Positions 6,429-8,734 of a stretch of 8,734 nucleotides of DNA are shown here, one piece after another. The notes beneath the pieces were generated by a model that was given only the letters and a program-made list of their open reading frames with translations, was not told the origin of the DNA and did not search any database. The position numbers were made by a program, and so were the translations under genes. How positions within the stretch are numbered: the stretch's first letter is position 1; the number at the start of each line of letters is the position of its first letter. The stretch lies in the NCBI GenBank assembly GCA_938028645.1, contig CALIMD010000202.1, positions 1 through 8,734 on the forward strand, given 5' to 3'. Origin of the DNA: an uncultured Alphaproteobacteria bacterium (GTDB lineage Bacteria > Pseudomonadota > Alphaproteobacteria > Thalassobaculales > Thalassobaculaceae).

Positions 6429-7274
6429 ATGTCTATTCAGATCATCCCTCTTTCCGGTGCTGTTGGAGCAGAAATAAAAGGAGTTGATGTCTCGAGTATT
6501 GATGAGCAACAGTTCAAAGCCGTTAACAAAGCTCTTATAGATTATGGTGTCATTTATTTCAGAGAACAATCTTTGACGCCCAGTCAACAACTGAAATTCG
6601 CATCACAATGGAGTGAGCCTCATCTCCATCCGTATCTGAGTGGTCTACCAGACCACCCAGAAATTATAGAAATCATCAAAGAACCCGATGATCCAAATAA
6701 TTTTGGCGATCATTGGCACACAGATCAAATTTTCACTCCAGCACCTGCGATGGCGACTATGCTTTATGCCAAAGAGGTTCCCGAAATAGGAGGCGACACG
6801 CTATTCGCTTGTATGGAACACGCATATGACGCGCTTTCTGATGGCATGAAAAAAGTAGTTGCACAACTATTTACCTTTAACCAATACGATAAGCAGTTGC
6901 CACGTTCTGGAAAAATGTCAGCAAAAATTCCCTCGGTTGATAAACCTACCACGCCAGCAATACATCCACTTGTGCGCCAACATCCTGAAACAGAACGACC
7001 ATCACTTTACTTAACTGATACGGAAACAACTCTTCGTTTTGATAACATGACCCCAGAAGAAAGCCGCCCATTGATAAAATATTTACTTCGTCACGCGACC
7101 CGACCCGAGTTCACCTGCAGACTTGATTGGCAAATTGGAACGCTCGGTATATGGGATAACAGGAAAGTTTTGCATATGGCTTTAAATGACTATCCGGGTA
7201 AAAGGCGAGTGATGCATCGGATAACAATGAAAGGTAGCTCCCCAATCGCATTTAATATTTCAACAAAAAGCTAG
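6429..7274 (+). CDS. TauD/TfdA-family Fe(II)/2-oxoglutarate-dependent dioxygenase
   Basis: A 281-residue non-heme iron dioxygenase of full family length, with the jelly-roll enzyme's ligand set intact. The facial triad is H97 and D99 (in HWHTD) plus H249 (in DNRKVLHMALNDY). R260 and R264 stand 11 and 15 residues after H249, the same spacing as H255, R266 and R270 in Escherichia coli TauD, and should hold 2-oxoglutarate. T124 in GGDTLFA fits the TauD threonine. The N-terminal PLSGAVGAEIKGVDV is also typical. It should couple 2-oxoglutarate decarboxylation to hydroxylation of a small acid, which in this family often collapses with C-S, C-O or C-N cleavage; the substrate is not readable. GAGG (6416-6419) lies 9 bases before the ATG. 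An ATG at 6425 is nearer but in another frame with only about 20 codons. First gene of a rightward operon; the lactonase follows 13 bases after its stop. Confidence 0.93.
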   Translation: MSIQIIPLSGAVGAEIKGVDVSSIDEQQFKAVNKALIDYGVIYFREQSLTPSQQLKFASQWSEPHLHPYLSGLPDHPEIIEIIKEPDDPNNFGDHWHTDQIFTPAPAMATMLYAKEVPEIGGDTLFACMEHAYDALSDGMKKVVAQLFTFNQYDKQLPRSGKMSAKIPSVDKPTTPAIHPLVRQHPETERPSLYLTDTETTLRFDNMTPEESRPLIKYLLRHATRPEFTCRLDWQIGTLGIWDNRKVLHMALNDYPGKRRVMHRITMKGSSPIAFNISTKS

Positions 7275-7287
7275 ATGAAGAATTACG

Positions 7288-8202
7288 ATGTCGAGTTTTC
7301 GTCAAATCGCACATGGATTAAGTTTTCCTGAGGGTCCTGTATCACTCCCAGACGGATCTCTATTAGTTGTCGAAATAGCAGCTGGACGGCTCACAAAGAT
7401 TGATCTGGATGGCAAAAAGACAGTAGTCACACATTTAAAAGGGGGTCCAAATGGAGCGGCTTTAGGACCCGATGGTCGTGTTTATATTTGTAATAACGGT
7501 GGGATGAAGTTTTTTGAAAAGGACGGTTGTTTTCTGCCGCGCCTTTCTACCTCAGAAACTGCTCATGGATGGATTGAGGCGGTTGATTTGAAAACTGGGC
7601 AGGCTAAAACTATATACACTGAATGCGACGGGAATCCGCTTATAGGTCCAAATGATCTTGTTTTCGACTCGGCGGGTGGCTTCTGGTTTACGGATCACGG
7701 TCATACAAGGCGGCGAGATAAAGATCGCGGTAGTGTCTACTATGCAAGTTCTGATGGATCGAAAATAACGGAAGTCATTAGTCCTCTGGACGGCCCAAAT
7801 GGAATTGGCTTAGCTCCCGACGAAAAACAGCTTTATGTAGCGGAAACTCCAACCGGTCGTATATGGGCATTCGATATTGAAGCACCGGGAAAAATCTCTC
7901 GGACTATTGGGCCTGTTGCTTGGGAGAAAGGACGTTTAATAGCAAGTCCCTCTGGATATCATTTATTTGACTCGTTAGCTGTAGACAGTGCCGGAAACAT
8001 ATGTGTTGGCTCTATTCCGGGAGCTATCGATGTATTTTCTCCAAAAGGGGATCACATTTCTTCGATCCCTTTACCCGATACTTTTCCAACTAATATTTGC
8101 TTTGGCGGGACGGACCTAAAAACGGCCTATGTTACTCTATCATCTTCAGGTTGTTTGATAGCGCTGGACTGGCCACGGCCAGGATTACGTTTACATTTTT
8201 GA
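7288..8202 (+). CDS. SMP-30/gluconolactonase/LRE-family beta-propeller hydrolase
   Basis: A 304-residue six-bladed beta-propeller of the SMP-30/gluconolactonase/LRE family, of normal length and without a signal peptide. Residues expected to hold the divalent metal are visible: E15 in FPEGP, N171 in GPNGIGLAPD and D228 in FDSLAVDSAG, matching human SMP-30 E18, N154 and D204. N122 in GPNDLVFD matches the substrate-contact N103. Repeated PDG and GPNG turns mark the blades. Members hydrolyse sugar or other lactones and some phosphate esters, so the likely role is opening a lactone made in the pathway. The start has GAAG (7277-7280) seven bases upstream. It lies 13 bases after the dioxygenase and 16 before the phosphatase, a spacing that indicates one transcript. 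The lactone specificity is inferred. Confidence 0.9.
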   Translation: MSSFRQIAHGLSFPEGPVSLPDGSLLVVEIAAGRLTKIDLDGKKTVVTHLKGGPNGAALGPDGRVYICNNGGMKFFEKDGCFLPRLSTSETAHGWIEAVDLKTGQAKTIYTECDGNPLIGPNDLVFDSAGGFWFTDHGHTRRRDKDRGSVYYASSDGSKITEVISPLDGPNGIGLAPDEKQLYVAETPTGRIWAFDIEAPGKISRTIGPVAWEKGRLIASPSGYHLFDSLAVDSAGNICVGSIPGAIDVFSPKGDHISSIPLPDTFPTNICFGGTDLKTAYVTLSSSGCLIALDWPRPGLRLHF

Positions 8203-8205
8203 CTT

Positions 8206-8210
8206 GGAGA
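8206..8210 (+). promoter_or_regulatory. Ribosome binding site of the phosphatase gene
   Basis: GGAGA lies 8 bases before the ATG at 8219 and begins only 4 bases after the lactonase stop, consistent with translation of a polycistronic message. Confidence 0.5.
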
Positions 8211-8218
8211 AATTCTCG

Positions 8219-8734
8219 ATGGTATCACCATTAAATAGAACTATTTCTAGCAATGGTTCAAATTATATCCCCCCGTATAATGGGCCACTACAAATTAGTA
8301 ATTTGAATGGGCCAAATAACTCGGTCTTTGGTCTAACCAATTGCCCTGGCCGCAATGATAGATCTCTAAGGAAAAAAAAATGGGATCGTAATCTTCTAGC
8401 CGATTTCAAGGCTATAGAAGATTGGAACACCGATGCACTTATAAGTCTGAATCAAGGCGGTGAATTTGCGGCACTTGGCGTTCCAGAATTTGTAAAACAA
8501 GTTAGAACACGAGGCTTCAAATGGTACCATTTACCTATTTTCGATTTTGGTGTGCCAGGACCAGAATTTAACACTACTTGGGATTTACACGGGAATGATA
8601 TCTTAAAAACAGTCGCAAATGGAGGACGATTGGTTATTCACTGCGCGTTTGGATTGGGGAGAAGCGGAACATTTGTGGCCAAAATCTTGACCACATTCGG
8701 CGTTAGTCCAGAGATTGCGATTAAACAAGTTAGG
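8219..8734 (+). CDS. Dual-specificity/CDKN3-like protein phosphatase (3' truncated by window end)
   Basis: 172 codons are visible and the frame stays open to the right edge. HCAFGLGRSGT (141-151) is the cysteine phosphatase signature HCx5R(S/T), with nucleophile C142 and phosphate-binding R148. D109 in HLPIFDFGVP is placed to be the general acid. The upstream NCPGRNDRS and WDRNLLADFKAIEDW stretches (41-70) recall a bacterial group of small phosphatases related to dual-specificity and CDKN3-like enzymes, usually about 170-190 residues, so only a short C-terminal tail is probably missing. The enzyme should be cytoplasmic and remove phosphate from a protein or a small molecule. It sits at the end of the visible operon, 16 bases after the lactonase, with a good ribosome site. 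Why a phosphatase is tied to a catabolic operon is not evident. The N-terminal 35 residues are Asn/Ser/Pro-rich and look disordered. Confidence 0.85.
   Translation, partial: MVSPLNRTISSNGSNYIPPYNGPLQISNLNGPNNSVFGLTNCPGRNDRSLRKKKWDRNLLADFKAIEDWNTDALISLNQGGEFAALGVPEFVKQVRTRGFKWYHLPIFDFGVPGPEFNTTWDLHGNDILKTVANGGRLVIHCAFGLGRSGTFVAKILTTFGVSPEIAIKQVR

Overview
The window looks like a piece of a Gram-negative bacterial chromosome, most likely from an alphaproteobacterium or a relative, possibly a marine or soil lineage known mainly from metagenomes. The clues are moderately AT-rich DNA, compact genes, Shine-Dalgarno motifs (AGGA, GGGAG, GGAGA) ahead of most starts, and a set of families often found together in catabolic islands: PRISE-type enone reductase, luciferase-like flavin monooxygenase, CaiB/BaiF CoA-transferase, TauD/TfdA dioxygenase and SMP-30 lactonase. 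The taxonomic call is an inference. I see no tRNA, rRNA, CRISPR array, insertion sequence or phage gene.

Layout, left to right. (1) Positions 2-184 (+) hold the last 60 codons of a gene I do not recognise. (2) A leftward pair follows, read from 2473 down to 197: a luciferase-like flavin monooxygenase, then a PRISE-family enone reductase. A 17-bp perfect dyad lies between them. (3) A divergent control region at 2474-2667 carries a good leftward sigma70-like promoter with an 18-bp inverted repeat over its predicted transcription start. (4) An MFS carboxylate-type transporter runs rightward (2668-3933). (5) A second leftward pair, read from 6138 down to 3998, encodes an epoxide-hydrolase-like alpha/beta hydrolase with Cif-type catalytic residues, then a CaiB/BaiF CoA-transferase. 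(6) A 290-bp divergent control region (6139-6428) has a perfect TATAAT on the minus strand with an inverted repeat filling its spacer. (7) A tightly packed rightward operon follows: a TauD/TfdA 2-oxoglutarate dioxygenase, an SMP-30/gluconolactonase-like beta-propeller hydrolase, and a dual-specificity-type phosphatase cut off by the window end.

How the genes may work together (inference): the set suits uptake and breakdown of an oxygenated, probably cyclic or terpenoid-like compound. The steps would be import (MFS), saturation of an enone (PRISE), oxygenation (luciferase-like enzyme and TauD-like enzyme), opening of epoxides or lactones (alpha/beta hydrolase, SMP-30) and CoA activation of the resulting acid (CaiB). 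No enzyme here reveals its substrate from sequence alone. Three different dyads in the control regions suggest local repression by substrate or product, although no regulator gene lies in the window.

Several starts were set by ribosome-binding sites rather than by longest reading frame: the transporter at 2668 rather than GTG 2608, the CoA-transferase at 5209 rather than TTG 5227, and the hydrolase at 6138 rather than TTG 6144.
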